The position numbers were made by a program, and so were the translations under genes. A stretch of DNA of 44,567 nt, taken from the NCBI GenBank assembly GCA_017435305.1, contig JAFSFH010000024.1, positions 1 through 44,567 of the forward strand, in the 5' to 3' direction. Positions 21,840 through 30,362 of this stretch are shown here, in pieces. The notes beneath the pieces are model-generated. The model was not told the DNA's origin, searched no databases, and was given only the letters and a program-made list of their open reading frames with translations. Within the stretch, counting starts at the first letter, position 1. Each line of letters starts with the position of its first letter. Source of the stretch: Clostridia bacterium. Its GTDB lineage: Bacteria > Bacillota_A > Clostridia > Oscillospirales > Acutalibacteraceae.

Positions 21840-22916
21840 TTATAGCACACCCGTTGTGTAATTTCCAGTCTTTTTTTCGGAAAAACACAACATTGCCAAA
21901 AAACACAACAACAGCAGCATCGCCGAGGCGGGTACCGACACGGAATAGAGTAGTGTCTGCGCCGCTTGGGACGAGGTCTGTATCCGCACGGGGAACAGGG
22001 CGAACAGCCCCCAGGTGACCGCCGCGCTGAGCAGCCCGTGGCATACCCGCGCCCCGTAAAAAGACGGAGTGAGTATTCGTTCCTGCGGCAGGGCGGCGGC
22101 GATCTGTCCGTGGACCGACAGTCCGCCCCAGCTGACCGCCAGGCTCAGCCACAGCGGCGCATGGGGTAGTCCCGCCAGCGCCATACACCCGCAGCTGACC
22201 TCCAGCACCGCCGATATAACGGCGGAGAGGGGCGCGCCGCCCCAGCGGGACACACCCATGGCTTCGATGATGGACAGCACCATAGCGGTCAGCGTGACGT
22301 ATCCGCAGAGGGTCACCAGTGCGCCGCAGGTATCGCCGACCACCTGCGTCAGCGGGCGGCGCGGGCTCGGCGGCGCTGTGGCGGCGGTTTGCTCATCGCG
22401 GTGACCGCGCCCCAGCCAAATGCCCATTCCCAGCGATACCGCCGTCTGGGCGGCATACAGCAGTACTCCCGCCGAGCTGCTGCCCATCAGTCCCGCCCCC
22501 ACCGTGTTGATGATAAAGCCGGGACCCGCCCCGATGCAGAACAGGCTCATCCGCCGCAGCTGCTCCTGCCGTATCTGCCCCTGACGATACAAACCCGCCG
22601 CCGCCAGCATACCGGCAGGATAGCCTCCCACCAAACTTAACAGGATCACCGGCGCACAGCAGGGGGGGAGACCGAACAGCCGTCCGGCTATCCACGCCGA
22701 TGCCCGACCTGGGCGGCGGCAGAGGGAGGAGCTTGCCAACACACCGCTCAGCAGCATAAAGGGGAACAGGGTGGGTATCACCACCGACCCGCACACCGCC
22801 AGACCTCGGCTGATGCCGGTGGACACCGCCTGCGGATATAACAGCAGCACCACCGCCGCCCCCAGCAGCACCATCGCCGTGATACCGCCGCTTCGGCGTA
22901 TGGTTCGTACAAACAT
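21840..22916 (-). CDS. ylbJ: Sporulation integral membrane protein, YlbJ-like
   Basis: A 358-residue polytopic membrane protein with about eight helices and the nucleoside-recognition/Gate-type blocks VVIPTLFPFMLLSG, LVGGYPAGM and GAGPGFIINTVG. In Bacillus, YlbJ is a sigma-E product needed for heat-resistant spores. ATG 22916 after GAGGGGGTGG is chosen; the frame continues upstream through the promoter region but without a ribosome site. It is divergent from yqfC, with a sigma-E-like promoter on each strand between them. A possible transport substrate is unknown. Confidence 0.82.
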   Translation of the reverse strand: MFVRTIRRSGGITAMVLLGAAVVLLLYPQAVSTGISRGLAVCGSVVIPTLFPFMLLSGVLASSSLCRRPGRASAWIAGRLFGLPPCCAPVILLSLVGGYPAGMLAAAGLYRQGQIRQEQLRRMSLFCIGAGPGFIINTVGAGLMGSSSAGVLLYAAQTAVSLGMGIWLGRGHRDEQTAATAPPSPRRPLTQVVGDTCGALVTLCGYVTLTAMVLSIIEAMGVSRWGGAPLSAVISAVLEVSCGCMALAGLPHAPLWLSLAVSWGGLSVHGQIAAALPQERILTPSFYGARVCHGLLSAAVTWGLFALFPVRIQTSSQAAQTLLYSVSVPASAMLLLLCFLAMLCFSEKKTGNYTTGVL

Positions 22917-22935
22917 GGCGCCACCCCCTCGGTTA

Positions 22936-22964
22936 GGTATATGTAGGACGATGTGCGGGTATGT
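22936..22964 (-). promoter_or_regulatory. Sigma-E-like promoter of ylbJ
   Basis: Minus strand: ACATACCC (22964-22957) as -35, 13-bp spacer, CATATACC (22943-22936) as -10. The known sigma-E consensus is KMATANNT and CATACANT, so the match is partial but well placed, 20 bases before the start codon. Confidence 0.5.
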
Positions 22965-22966
22965 CG

Positions 22967-22995
22967 GTATGTTGCGGATGGCGGGCGCATACATT
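22967..22995 (+). promoter_or_regulatory. Sigma-E-like promoter of yqfC-yqfD
   Basis: CATACATT at 22988-22995 matches the sigma-E -10 consensus CATACANT fully. GTATGTTG at 22967-22974 is a weaker -35, 13 bases upstream. The ATG of yqfC is at 23019. Confidence 0.6.
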
Positions 22996-23018
22996 GGTGG
23001 TGAATAGGGGGGCGTTGT

Positions 23019-23240
23019 ATGGCACGTATGGGCGACAGCACGTTTTTGATGGAGATCGAGGGGAACGAGCGGGCGATACTGACCGGCTGTCAGGGGATAT
23101 TGGCGTATACCGAGGACAGGGTCAGCCTGCGCACCGCCTTTGGCGCGGTGACGGTGTATGGGCAGGGGCTTCAGATGGGCTGTATGACGGTGGACGGTGC
23201 CACGGTCAGCGGTCGGCTGTTGAGAATCGAATTGGGGTGA
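23019..23240 (+). CDS. yqfC: Sporulation protein YqfC (YabP/YqfC family)
   Basis: A 73-residue, mostly beta-strand protein with the family pattern GDSTFLMEIEGNERAILTGCQGI...GLQMGCMTVDGATVSGRLLRIEL. YqfC is a sigma-E-controlled mother-cell protein whose exact role is undefined. It is slightly shorter than the Bacillus protein. ATG 23019 has a GGGGGG ribosome site. yqfD begins four bases after the stop codon, as in other Firmicutes, which strengthens the call. Confidence 0.82.
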   Translation: MARMGDSTFLMEIEGNERAILTGCQGILAYTEDRVSLRTAFGAVTVYGQGLQMGCMTVDGATVSGRLLRIELG

Positions 23241-23244
23241 TGGT

Positions 23245-24423
23245 GTGGTATCACGGATATTGCGGTGGATATACGGCTGGGTGCGGGTGTCGGCGGAGGG
23301 CGGTTACCCCGAGCGGCTGCTGAATGAATTGACCGCCCTCGGCATCGCCGTGTGGGGCGTCCGCTGGCATCGGGAGTATCTGCGCTTTTCCTGCACCGCC
23401 GCGGATTACCGCCGCATCCGCCCTGCCGCCCGACACGCCTGCGTGCGGATGCGGATGGTGAAAAAGCACGGGTTTCCCTTTGTGTGGCATCGCTATCGCC
23501 ATCGCAATGGGTTGCTGGTGGGGCTGGTGGTATATGCGGTGATACTGGCGTGTCTGGCACCCCGAATATGGGTCATTGAGGTGCAGGGCACCGCCGATAC
23601 CCCCGTGGAGCAGGTGCGGCAGGTGGCGGCACAGCGGGGGGTGCGTCTGGGCGCGCGGATGGCGGACGTGGACATTAAGGATCTGCAGTTGCGGGGAAAC
23701 GATACCCTGGACAGCGTATCCTTCATCACGGTCAATCCCAGCCATTGTGTAGCGCGCATTCAGGTGACCGAGCGGGAGCCTACTCCGCAGGTGTTGGATC
23801 TGTCCCAGCCGTCGGATCTGGTGGCGATGTGCGACGGAAAGATACTGGAGATGGAGGTGCGCAGCGGACAGAAGCTGGTGATGGTGGGGGAGGCGGTCAC
23901 GGCGGGCACCCGCCTGGTCACCGGACGGGTGGAGAGCGAGCTGGGGGAGAAGCTGTACCGTTCCTATGGGGCGGTTTGGGCGCAGACCAACCGCCGCATT
24001 ACCGTGTCTGTGCCGCTGAAATACACACGCTCGATTCCGTCGGGTGAGGCGGTGTGCCGACCCGTTTTCTCGCTTCTTTGCTGGGATTTTCCGCTGTACA
24101 GTAAAACGCCTTTACAGTCCAAAACCGCCCACCGCCGTACCGAGCACTTCCTGACCATTGACGGCACCCGTCTGCCCCTTGGGGTGACCACCGATTATTA
24201 CCTGCCGCTGACCGAAATCACCGCTCTGCGCACCTCGGAGCAGGCGGAACAATTGGCGCACCGACGGCTAAAAGAACTGGAAGGGGAGCTGTTTTTGCCG
24301 GATGGGTATGAGCGGCAGAGCGTGACCGGACAGGTGCGGGATGGGGCGTACGTGCTCACCGCCACCTATCTCTGCCGCGAGAATATTGCGGTGGAGGTGC
24401 CGCTGGACGGCGCACTGCCGTGA
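23245..24423 (+). CDS. yqfD: Sporulation protein YqfD
   Basis: A 392-residue protein. The N-terminal 90 residues form a basic, cytoplasmic region, one membrane helix spans about 90-107 (LLVGLVVYAVILACLAP), and the rest is an extracytoplasmic beta-rich region resembling a POTRA/FtsQ-like fold (RIWVIEVQGT...). YqfD works in the mother cell and is required for normal sporulation in Bacillus. GTG 23245 follows GGGGTG by five bases and couples it to yqfC. The next gene, phoH, has its own sigma-A promoter. Confidence 0.85.
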   Translation: MVSRILRWIYGWVRVSAEGGYPERLLNELTALGIAVWGVRWHREYLRFSCTAADYRRIRPAARHACVRMRMVKKHGFPFVWHRYRHRNGLLVGLVVYAVILACLAPRIWVIEVQGTADTPVEQVRQVAAQRGVRLGARMADVDIKDLQLRGNDTLDSVSFITVNPSHCVARIQVTEREPTPQVLDLSQPSDLVAMCDGKILEMEVRSGQKLVMVGEAVTAGTRLVTGRVESELGEKLYRSYGAVWAQTNRRITVSVPLKYTRSIPSGEAVCRPVFSLLCWDFPLYSKTPLQSKTAHRRTEHFLTIDGTRLPLGVTTDYYLPLTEITALRTSEQAEQLAHRRLKELEGELFLPDGYERQSVTGQVRDGAYVLTATYLCRENIAVEVPLDGALP

Positions 24424-24467
24424 TAGCGAGGGATAAAAAATTCGCATATTTTTATGCAGTTTGACAA

Positions 24468-24496
24468 ATGACAAACGGATGCGAATGGGTTATAAT
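24468..24496 (+). promoter_or_regulatory. Sigma-A promoter of phoH
   Basis: ATGACA (24468-24473), 17-bp spacer, TATAAT (24491-24496). A perfect TTGACA at 24461 would need a 24-bp spacer, so it is not the likely -35. Confidence 0.6.
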
Positions 24497-24526
24497 GGAA
24501 TAAATATGGGAAGATAGGAAGATTTT

Positions 24527-25537
24527 ATGGTTGAGCATATTGTAGAAGTGGATCGGATGGAGCAGGCGGTGTCCCTGTTCGGCAGCTATGACAGCAACGT
24601 CAAGCTGGTGGAGCAGGCCTACGGCGTCAATATTCTCATCCGCGACACCCACATTAAGATAAGCGGCGAACAGCCCAACGTGTCCGACGCGGCCAAGGCG
24701 GTCAGCGGTCTGCTGCATCTGATCGACCGCGGCGAGCAGCTGACCGAGCAGAACGTGCGCTACGTGATGACGCTGGTCAACGAGGGCGCCGAGGACACCG
24801 TCCGTCAGCTGGGGGGCGACAGCATCTGCGTCACCACCAAGGGCAAGCCTATTAAGCCCAAGACCCTGGGACAAAAGACCTACGTACAGGCCATCGGCAG
24901 TAACACCATCACCCTGGGCATCGGTCCCGCAGGAACGGGTAAGACCTATCTGGCGGTGGCGATGGCGGTCAAGGCGTATAAGGCCAAGGAGATCGACCGC
25001 ATCATCCTGACCCGTCCCGCGGTGGAGGCGGGCGAAAAGCTGGGCTTCCTGCCCGGCGACCTGCAGAGCAAGGTGGACCCGTACCTGCGCCCGCTGTACG
25101 ACGCGCTGTTCGATATGCTGGGGGCAGAGACCACCCATCGCTATCTGGAGCGAGGGGATATCGAGATCGCTCCTCTGGCGTATATGCGCGGTCGCACCCT
25201 GGACGACAGCTTTATTATCCTGGACGAGGCACAGAACACCACGCCGGAGCAGATGAAGATGTTTCTGACCCGTCTGGGCTTCAATTCCAAGATGGTGGTC
25301 ACCGGCGACGTGACCCAGATCGACCTGCCGGACGGCAAGTCCAGCGGCCTTAAGCAGGTGATGAAGATCCTGCAGGGCGTGGAGGACGTGGCCATCTGCT
25401 CCTTCAGCCAGGCGGACGTGGTCCGTCACCAGCTGGTACAGCGGATCATCGCCGCCTACGAGAAGTTTGACCGTGTCCGTGCCGAGGCGGCCAGGAATCA
25501 TAAGAAAGACGAGAAAAGAGGCAAACACAATGGATAA
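24527..25537 (+). CDS. phoH: PhoH-like ATPase (YbeZ/PhoH family)
   Basis: A 336-residue P-loop protein, probably an RNA helicase-like ATPase that works with YbeY in rRNA maturation. A KH-like N-terminal region (1-110) is followed by the ATPase: Walker A GPAGTGKT (133-140), VEAGEKLGFLPGD, and Walker B FIILDEAQN with the later TGDVTQIDLP sensor block. Length is normal. Its last codons overlap the ybeY start by eight bases, so the two are co-translated. The 7TM-HD gene (pgpH) found between phoH and ybeY in Bacillus is absent. Confidence 0.93.
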   Translation: MVEHIVEVDRMEQAVSLFGSYDSNVKLVEQAYGVNILIRDTHIKISGEQPNVSDAAKAVSGLLHLIDRGEQLTEQNVRYVMTLVNEGAEDTVRQLGGDSICVTTKGKPIKPKTLGQKTYVQAIGSNTITLGIGPAGTGKTYLAVAMAVKAYKAKEIDRIILTRPAVEAGEKLGFLPGDLQSKVDPYLRPLYDALFDMLGAETTHRYLERGDIEIAPLAYMRGRTLDDSFIILDEAQNTTPEQMKMFLTRLGFNSKMVVTGDVTQIDLPDGKSSGLKQVMKILQGVEDVAICSFSQADVVRHQLVQRIIAAYEKFDRVRAEAARNHKKDEKRGKHNG

Positions 25538-26036
25538 GATCAAAGTCAACATTGAGAATAAGCAGAAGGCCATTAAGGTGCCCACCGGCGTGCGGATGCT
25601 GATCCGCCGCTGCTGTCACGCGGTGCTGGAGCTGGAGCAGTTTGACGGCTCCGCCGAGGTGGATGTTTCTCTGGTGGATAACGATCAGATTCACGCCATC
25701 AATCGGGAGCAGAGGAATATCGACGCCCCCACCGACGTGCTGTCCTTCCCCCTGGGAGAGGACGGGGTGTACGACCTGAACCCCGCCACCGGTGCCTATA
25801 TGCTGGGTGACATCGTCATCTCGCTGGAGCGGGCGCAGGCACAGGCGGAGGAGTACGGTCACTCCCTGCAGCGCGAGGTGGGGTATCTCACCGTGCACTC
25901 TATGCTGCATCTGCTGGGTTACGACCACGTAGAGGGCGGTCTGGAGGCTGTCCGTATGCGGGAGAAGGAAGAGGCGGTTATGCTGTCCATCGGTCTGCCC
26001 CGCGGCAGCAGTTACGTACTGGAAGGCGAAAATTAA
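25530..26036 (+). CDS. ybeY: Endoribonuclease YbeY (rRNA maturation factor)
   Basis: A 168-residue metalloprotein acting in 16S rRNA 3'-end processing and ribosome quality control. The metal-binding block is VHSMLHLLGYDHVE, with three His ligands; the more common HGxLH is HSMLH here. The conserved TDVLSFPL segment is also present. Start ATG 25530 lies inside the end of phoH; the frame's earlier GTG/ATG options lack a ribosome site and would lengthen the protein beyond the family's size. Confidence 0.93.
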   Translation: MDKIKVNIENKQKAIKVPTGVRMLIRRCCHAVLELEQFDGSAEVDVSLVDNDQIHAINREQRNIDAPTDVLSFPLGEDGVYDLNPATGAYMLGDIVISLERAQAQAEEYGHSLQREVGYLTVHSMLHLLGYDHVEGGLEAVRMREKEEAVMLSIGLPRGSSYVLEGEN

Positions 26037-26044
26037 TACCCGCG

Positions 26045-26069
26045 CCCTGCTCCCGTTGTCGGAGCAGGG
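26045..26069 (+). other. Hairpin between ybeY and era
   Basis: CCCTGCTCC / GGAGCAGGG, a perfect 9-bp stem with CGTTGTC loop. No T run follows, so it looks like an mRNA processing or stability element, or a weak attenuator, within the operon. Confidence 0.45.
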
Positions 26070-26094
26070 TCGCTTTGTGATAGGAGAATGAACT

Positions 26095-26997
26095 ATGGAT
26101 ACCGTATCCGCATTTATAGCCATTGTCGGGCGTCCCAACGTAGGTAAATCCTCTCTGCTCAACGCGCTGGTGGGCAAAAAGGTGGCCATCGTATCGGACA
26201 AGCCCCAGACCACCCGCACCCGCATTATGGGCGTGGTGACGCGGGATAAGACCCAGCTGGTGTTCCTGGACACCCCGGGCAATCATAAGCCCCGTACTCG
26301 CCTGGGCGACTTTATGGTGCGCTCCATCGGCGAGGCTGTGTCCGGCGTGGACGTGGGTCTGCTGGTGACCGAGCCCCGCACCGTCATCCGCGAGGAGGAG
26401 CAGGCACTGCTCAAGCAGCTGCAGCAGAAGAAGCTACCGGTGATTCTGGCGATCAATAAGATCGACACCGTGTCGGATAAGGCGCAGCTGCTCACCTGCA
26501 TCGCGGCGTGGCAGCAGCAGATGGACTTTGCCGCCATCGTGCCGGTGTCTGCGGTGACCGGTGACGGTCTGGAGGACCTGCTGGCGGAGCTGAACGCCTA
26601 CACCTTCGAGAGCCCTCATTTCTTCCCGTCCGATGCCTCCAGCGACCAGACCGAGCAGACCATCGCGTCGGAGGTCATCCGCGAGAAGATGCTGCAGCTG
26701 CTCCGTCAGGAGATTCCCCACGGCATCGCGGTGGACATCGAGCGCTGGGGGGAGCGGGAGACCGAAAGGGGCACCATCCTGGACATCGACGCCTATATCT
26801 ACTGTGAGCGGGACAGCCACAAGGGTATGGTCATCGGTAAAAAAGGCGCTATGCTGAAGGAGATCGCCTCCCGCGCCCGCACCGAGCTGGAGCAGCTGTT
26901 TGACACCAAGGTCAACCTCCAGTGCTGGGTGAAGGTAAAGGAAGACTGGCGCAACCGTCAGGGCTTCCTGAGCGGTCTCGGCTATAAACTGGACTAA
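26095..26997 (+). CDS. era: GTPase Era
   Basis: A 300-residue ribosome-assembly GTPase that binds the 3' end of 16S rRNA. The GTPase boxes are G1 GRPNVGKS (12-19), the TTR switch, G3 DTPG, G4 NKID and the SAVTG loop. The C-terminal KH domain shows the GMVIGKKGAMLKEIA core. TAGGAGA precedes ATG 26095. dgkA and cdd, which separate ybeY and era in Bacillus, are missing here, so the ribosome-maturation genes are directly adjacent. Confidence 0.96.
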   Translation: MDTVSAFIAIVGRPNVGKSSLLNALVGKKVAIVSDKPQTTRTRIMGVVTRDKTQLVFLDTPGNHKPRTRLGDFMVRSIGEAVSGVDVGLLVTEPRTVIREEEQALLKQLQQKKLPVILAINKIDTVSDKAQLLTCIAAWQQQMDFAAIVPVSAVTGDGLEDLLAELNAYTFESPHFFPSDASSDQTEQTIASEVIREKMLQLLRQEIPHGIAVDIERWGERETERGTILDIDAYIYCERDSHKGMVIGKKGAMLKEIASRARTELEQLFDTKVNLQCWVKVKEDWRNRQGFLSGLGYKLD

Positions 26998-27054
26998 TTT
27001 TCCGTTGTTACTTGCCCTGCTCGGTGGGATACTATCCCCGAGGAGGCGAGGCAG

Positions 27055-27237
27055 ATGGATAAGGATAAACTATGGCACACCTTTACCCACAGCGGTAAGG
27101 TGGAGGATTATCTGCGGTATCGTGGTGTGGACCTGATGCCGCGGGCCACCAACGGTGTGCAGGAGGAGGAATCGGGCTATGGCGACCGCCCCAAAACAGC
27201 ATCTGATGACCGACGGCCTGATTCTGCGGGAGTATGA
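27055..27237 (+). CDS. yqzL: YqzL-like small protein
   Basis: A 60-residue protein in the place where Firmicutes carry yqzL, between era and recO. Its first half, LWHTFTHSGKVEDYLRYRG, fits the YqzL pattern (aromatic-xx-F-xx-TG-x-YL). The C-terminal half is polar and overlaps the recO start in another frame by 59 bases. GAGGAGGCGAGG precedes ATG 27055. Function is unknown in the family. The overlapping tail makes the true C-terminus less certain, but no earlier stop exists in frame. Confidence 0.65.
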   Translation: MDKDKLWHTFTHSGKVEDYLRYRGVDLMPRATNGVQEEESGYGDRPKTASDDRRPDSAGV

Positions 27238-27946
27238 CACCCTGTCAGAGGCGGACCGCTTTGTGGCGATATTGACCCGCGACAGAGGCATCGTCCGCGC
27301 CACCGCACGGGGCGCCAAGCGGACCAAGAGCCGCTTCGGCTCATCCACACAGCCGTTGTGCTATTCCCGACTGAGTCTGATCCCCGGTCGGGATAAATAC
27401 ATAATTGAGGATGCCCAGCCCATCGAGGTGTTTTTTGCCCTGCGGCAGGACGTGGAGCGGCTGGCATTGGCACAGTATTTCTGCGAGTTGGCGTTGCGGA
27501 TGTGTCCCACCGACACCGATGCGACCCGGCATCTGCGGCTGCTTTTGAGCGGACTGCACTATCTGGCACAGGGGGAGAAGAACCCCCTGCTGGTTAAGTC
27601 GGTGGTGGAGGGGCGCCTGCTGTCGCTGGAGGGATATATGCCGGATCTGACCGGCTGTACCCTGTGCGGTCAGCCGGACGCGCCCCTGTGGTTTTCTCCC
27701 GCCGCCGGCACCCTGTCCTGTGCGGCTCACGCGGGGCAGGGGGATGCTATGGAGGTGTCCGCCGGCGTGCTGGCGGCACTGCGGCATATTCTGTACGGCG
27801 AGTTTGAACGGTGCTTCGCTTTCTCGTTGCCTACGGCGGACTGTGCGCTGCTGGCGACGCTGATGGAGCGGTTCTTGCTGGCACAGACCCAGCACCGCTT
27901 TGCTACGTTAGACTTTTATCATACCCTACAAACTGAAGGAATTTAA
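27179..27946 (+). CDS. recO: DNA repair protein RecO
   Basis: A 255-residue recombination mediator that loads RecA with RecF and RecR. An N-terminal OB fold (ILREYDTLSEADRFVAILTRDRGIVRATARGAKR) leads to a helical domain with a Cys pair CTLCG and a later single Cys (LSCAAH) near the usual zinc knuckle; the fourth Cys is replaced by His. Start ATG 27179 follows AGGAGGAGGA; the upstream frame opening is not used. mutS2 begins six bases after the stop. Confidence 0.92.
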   Translation: MATAPKQHLMTDGLILREYDTLSEADRFVAILTRDRGIVRATARGAKRTKSRFGSSTQPLCYSRLSLIPGRDKYIIEDAQPIEVFFALRQDVERLALAQYFCELALRMCPTDTDATRHLRLLLSGLHYLAQGEKNPLLVKSVVEGRLLSLEGYMPDLTGCTLCGQPDAPLWFSPAAGTLSCAAHAGQGDAMEVSAGVLAALRHILYGEFERCFAFSLPTADCALLATLMERFLLAQTQHRFATLDFYHTLQTEGI

Positions 27947-27952
27947 CGTATT

Positions 27953-30343
27953 ATGAACCGAGATTTACATGCATTAGAACTGGATAAAATTTTGGACAAA
28001 CTGGCGGGGGAGACCTGCTGCTCGGCGGCAGCCGAGATGGCACGGTCCCTGCGCCCGGCCACCGAACCGACGCTGGTCCAGCGTCTGCTGGACGAGACCG
28101 ACGACGCCTGCCGCCTGATCGGCGGCTTCGGCAGTCCCTCGTTCGGTCAGCTCGCCGACGTTAGTAACCCTCTGCGCCGCGCCGAGGCAGGCGCGTGCCT
28201 GTCCCTGGGCGAGTTGCTGCGTATTGCCGAGACCCTGCGCATCATTCGTTCCATCAGCCAGTGGCGCTCCCATTGTGAGGGGGTCGTCACCTGTCTGGAC
28301 GACCGCTTTTCGGTGTTGGCACCCAACAAATACTTAGAGGATAAGATCACTGCCGTGGTGGTGAACGAGGAGGAAGTGGCGGATAACGCCTCTCCCGTGT
28401 TGGCGGACATCCGCCGCAAGATGCGGCAGGCGTCGGTGAAGGTGCGCGACCAGTTGGATAAGCTGGTGCGCTCCGCTACTTATCAAAAAGCCTTGCAGGA
28501 ATCCATCGTTACCATCCGCGGCGGTCGCTTCGTGGTGCCCGTTAAGGCGGAGCACCGTGGCGAGGTGCCCGGTCTGGTGCACGATACCTCCGCCTCCGGT
28601 GCCACCGTGTTCGTGGAGCCCATGGGCGTGGTGGAGGCCAATAACGAAATCAAGGTGCTCAAATCCAAGGAGGAGGCGGAGATCGAGCGCATCCTGTTCG
28701 CGCTGTCCGCCGAGGTGGGCTCCTTTGCCACCGCTATCATCGCGGACTATAAGGTGCTGTTGGAGCTGAATCTGATCTTCGCCAAGGCGCACCTGGCCTA
28801 TAAGATGAAAGCCATTAAGCCGAAACTGACCGCCGACGGACACACCTGCCTACGCCGTGCCAGACACCCCCTCATCGACCCCCAAAAGGTGGTGGCCATT
28901 GATGTAGAACTGGGTGGCGAGTTCGATACCCTGGTGGTGACCGGACCCAACACGGGCGGTAAGACGGTGACTCTTAAGACCCTGGGTCTGTTGACCCTGA
29001 TGACTCAGTGCGGTCTGCTGATTCCCGTGGGGGACAACAGCCAGGTGTCGGTATTTTCAAAGATTCTGGTGGACATCGGTGACGAGCAGTCCATCGAGCA
29101 GTCCCTGTCCACCTTCTCCGCCCATATGACCAACGTCATCCGCATCCTCGGCGAGGCCACCGACGGCACGTTGGTGTTGCTGGATGAGCTGGGTGCGGGC
29201 ACCGATCCTGTAGAGGGCGCCGCTTTGGCAGTGGCTATTTTAGAGCGCTTGCGGGGACAGGGGGCGCGCATCGGCGCCACCACCCACTATGCGGAGCTAA
29301 AGGCGTACGCCATCCACACGCAGGGGGTAGAGAATGCCAGCTGCGAGTTTGACGTGGCCTCTCTGCGACCCACCTATCGTCTGCTGATCGGTGTACCCGG
29401 TCGGTCCAACGCCTTTGCCATCACCGAGCGGTTGGGAATGGATGCCAATCTGGTGGAGAATGCCCGCCGTCTGGTATCGGGGGACGACCAACGCCTGGAG
29501 GAGGTGGTCAGCCGTCTGGATGCCCGCCGTCAGGAGCTGGAGCAGGAAATTACCGCGGCTGAGAGTGCCCGTCAGCGGGCGGAACGCGCCGCACGGCAAA
29601 GCGAGGAAAAACTGGAGAATATTCAGGCCCGTCAGGATAAGGAGATGGAGAACGCCCGCCAGCAGGCACAGCGCATTGTGGAAAAGGCGCGCGCCGAGGC
29701 ACAGCGGCTGATGGACGAGCTGGACGACCTGCGTAAGCAGAAGGAGGCGGCGGACTTTGCCGACCGCACTCGGGCAGCGAAGAGCCAGCTGAAGTCCCGT
29801 CTGCGGCAGATGGAGGACGCCATCGATCCCGTCACCGAGCGGGGGAATGAGGAGTACGTCCTGCCCCGTCCCGTGGCGGCGGGCGATACCGTCCAGCTGG
29901 TGGATATGGGGCTGAAGGCGGTGGTGCTGAAAGCCGCCGACGATAAGGGTATGGTGGAGGTGCAGGCGGGAGCCATCCGCACCCGCACCCCCGTTGCCAA
30001 CCTGCGTCTGTACGAGTCCAAGCGGGCGGAGAAAAAGGGACGCACCGTCCCCGTCTCCGGTGCCAAGTCGGTTGGGCTTGCCTCCCGTATGGAGCGTTCC
30101 GTGCATACCGATCTGGACCTGCGCGGTCAGACGGTGGAGGAGGCCCTGCTGGAGGTGGATCGCTTCCTGGATAACGCCGTGCTGTGCGGTCTGGAGCGGG
30201 TCACCGTCATCCACGGCAAGGGCACCGGCGCTCTGCGCTCTGCCGTCCATGCCCATCTGAAGGGACACCCGCAGGTGAAGGGCTTCCGCCTGGGCGTTTA
30301 CGGCGAAGGCGAGACCGGCGTCACCGTGGTAGAACTGAAATAA
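27953..30343 (+). CDS. mutS2: Endonuclease MutS2
   Basis: A 796-residue MutS-family ATPase lacking the mismatch-recognition domain. It shows the MutS core, Walker A GPNTGGKT (331-338), Walker B LVLLDELGAGTDP, a coiled-coil Arg/Glu-rich region (about 510-620), a KOW-like segment, and a C-terminal Smr nuclease domain (about 718-796) with DLRG and HGKGTGALR. MutS2 restrains recombination and also resolves collided ribosomes in Bacillus. AAGGAAT precedes ATG 27953. It closes the run that began with phoH. Confidence 0.96.
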   Translation: MNRDLHALELDKILDKLAGETCCSAAAEMARSLRPATEPTLVQRLLDETDDACRLIGGFGSPSFGQLADVSNPLRRAEAGACLSLGELLRIAETLRIIRSISQWRSHCEGVVTCLDDRFSVLAPNKYLEDKITAVVVNEEEVADNASPVLADIRRKMRQASVKVRDQLDKLVRSATYQKALQESIVTIRGGRFVVPVKAEHRGEVPGLVHDTSASGATVFVEPMGVVEANNEIKVLKSKEEAEIERILFALSAEVGSFATAIIADYKVLLELNLIFAKAHLAYKMKAIKPKLTADGHTCLRRARHPLIDPQKVVAIDVELGGEFDTLVVTGPNTGGKTVTLKTLGLLTLMTQCGLLIPVGDNSQVSVFSKILVDIGDEQSIEQSLSTFSAHMTNVIRILGEATDGTLVLLDELGAGTDPVEGAALAVAILERLRGQGARIGATTHYAELKAYAIHTQGVENASCEFDVASLRPTYRLLIGVPGRSNAFAITERLGMDANLVENARRLVSGDDQRLEEVVSRLDARRQELEQEITAAESARQRAERAARQSEEKLENIQARQDKEMENARQQAQRIVEKARAEAQRLMDELDDLRKQKEAADFADRTRAAKSQLKSRLRQMEDAIDPVTERGNEEYVLPRPVAAGDTVQLVDMGLKAVVLKAADDKGMVEVQAGAIRTRTPVANLRLYESKRAEKKGRTVPVSGAKSVGLASRMERSVHTDLDLRGQTVEEALLEVDRFLDNAVLCGLERVTVIHGKGTGALRSAVHAHLKGHPQVKGFRLGVYGEGETGVTVVELK

Positions 30344-30362
30344 TCAAGGAAAAGGAATACCT

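Noticed and set aside
24461..24466. TTGACA at 24461 as the phoH -35
   Set aside because: The spacer to TATAAT would be 24 bases; the ATGACA at 24468 gives the normal 17.
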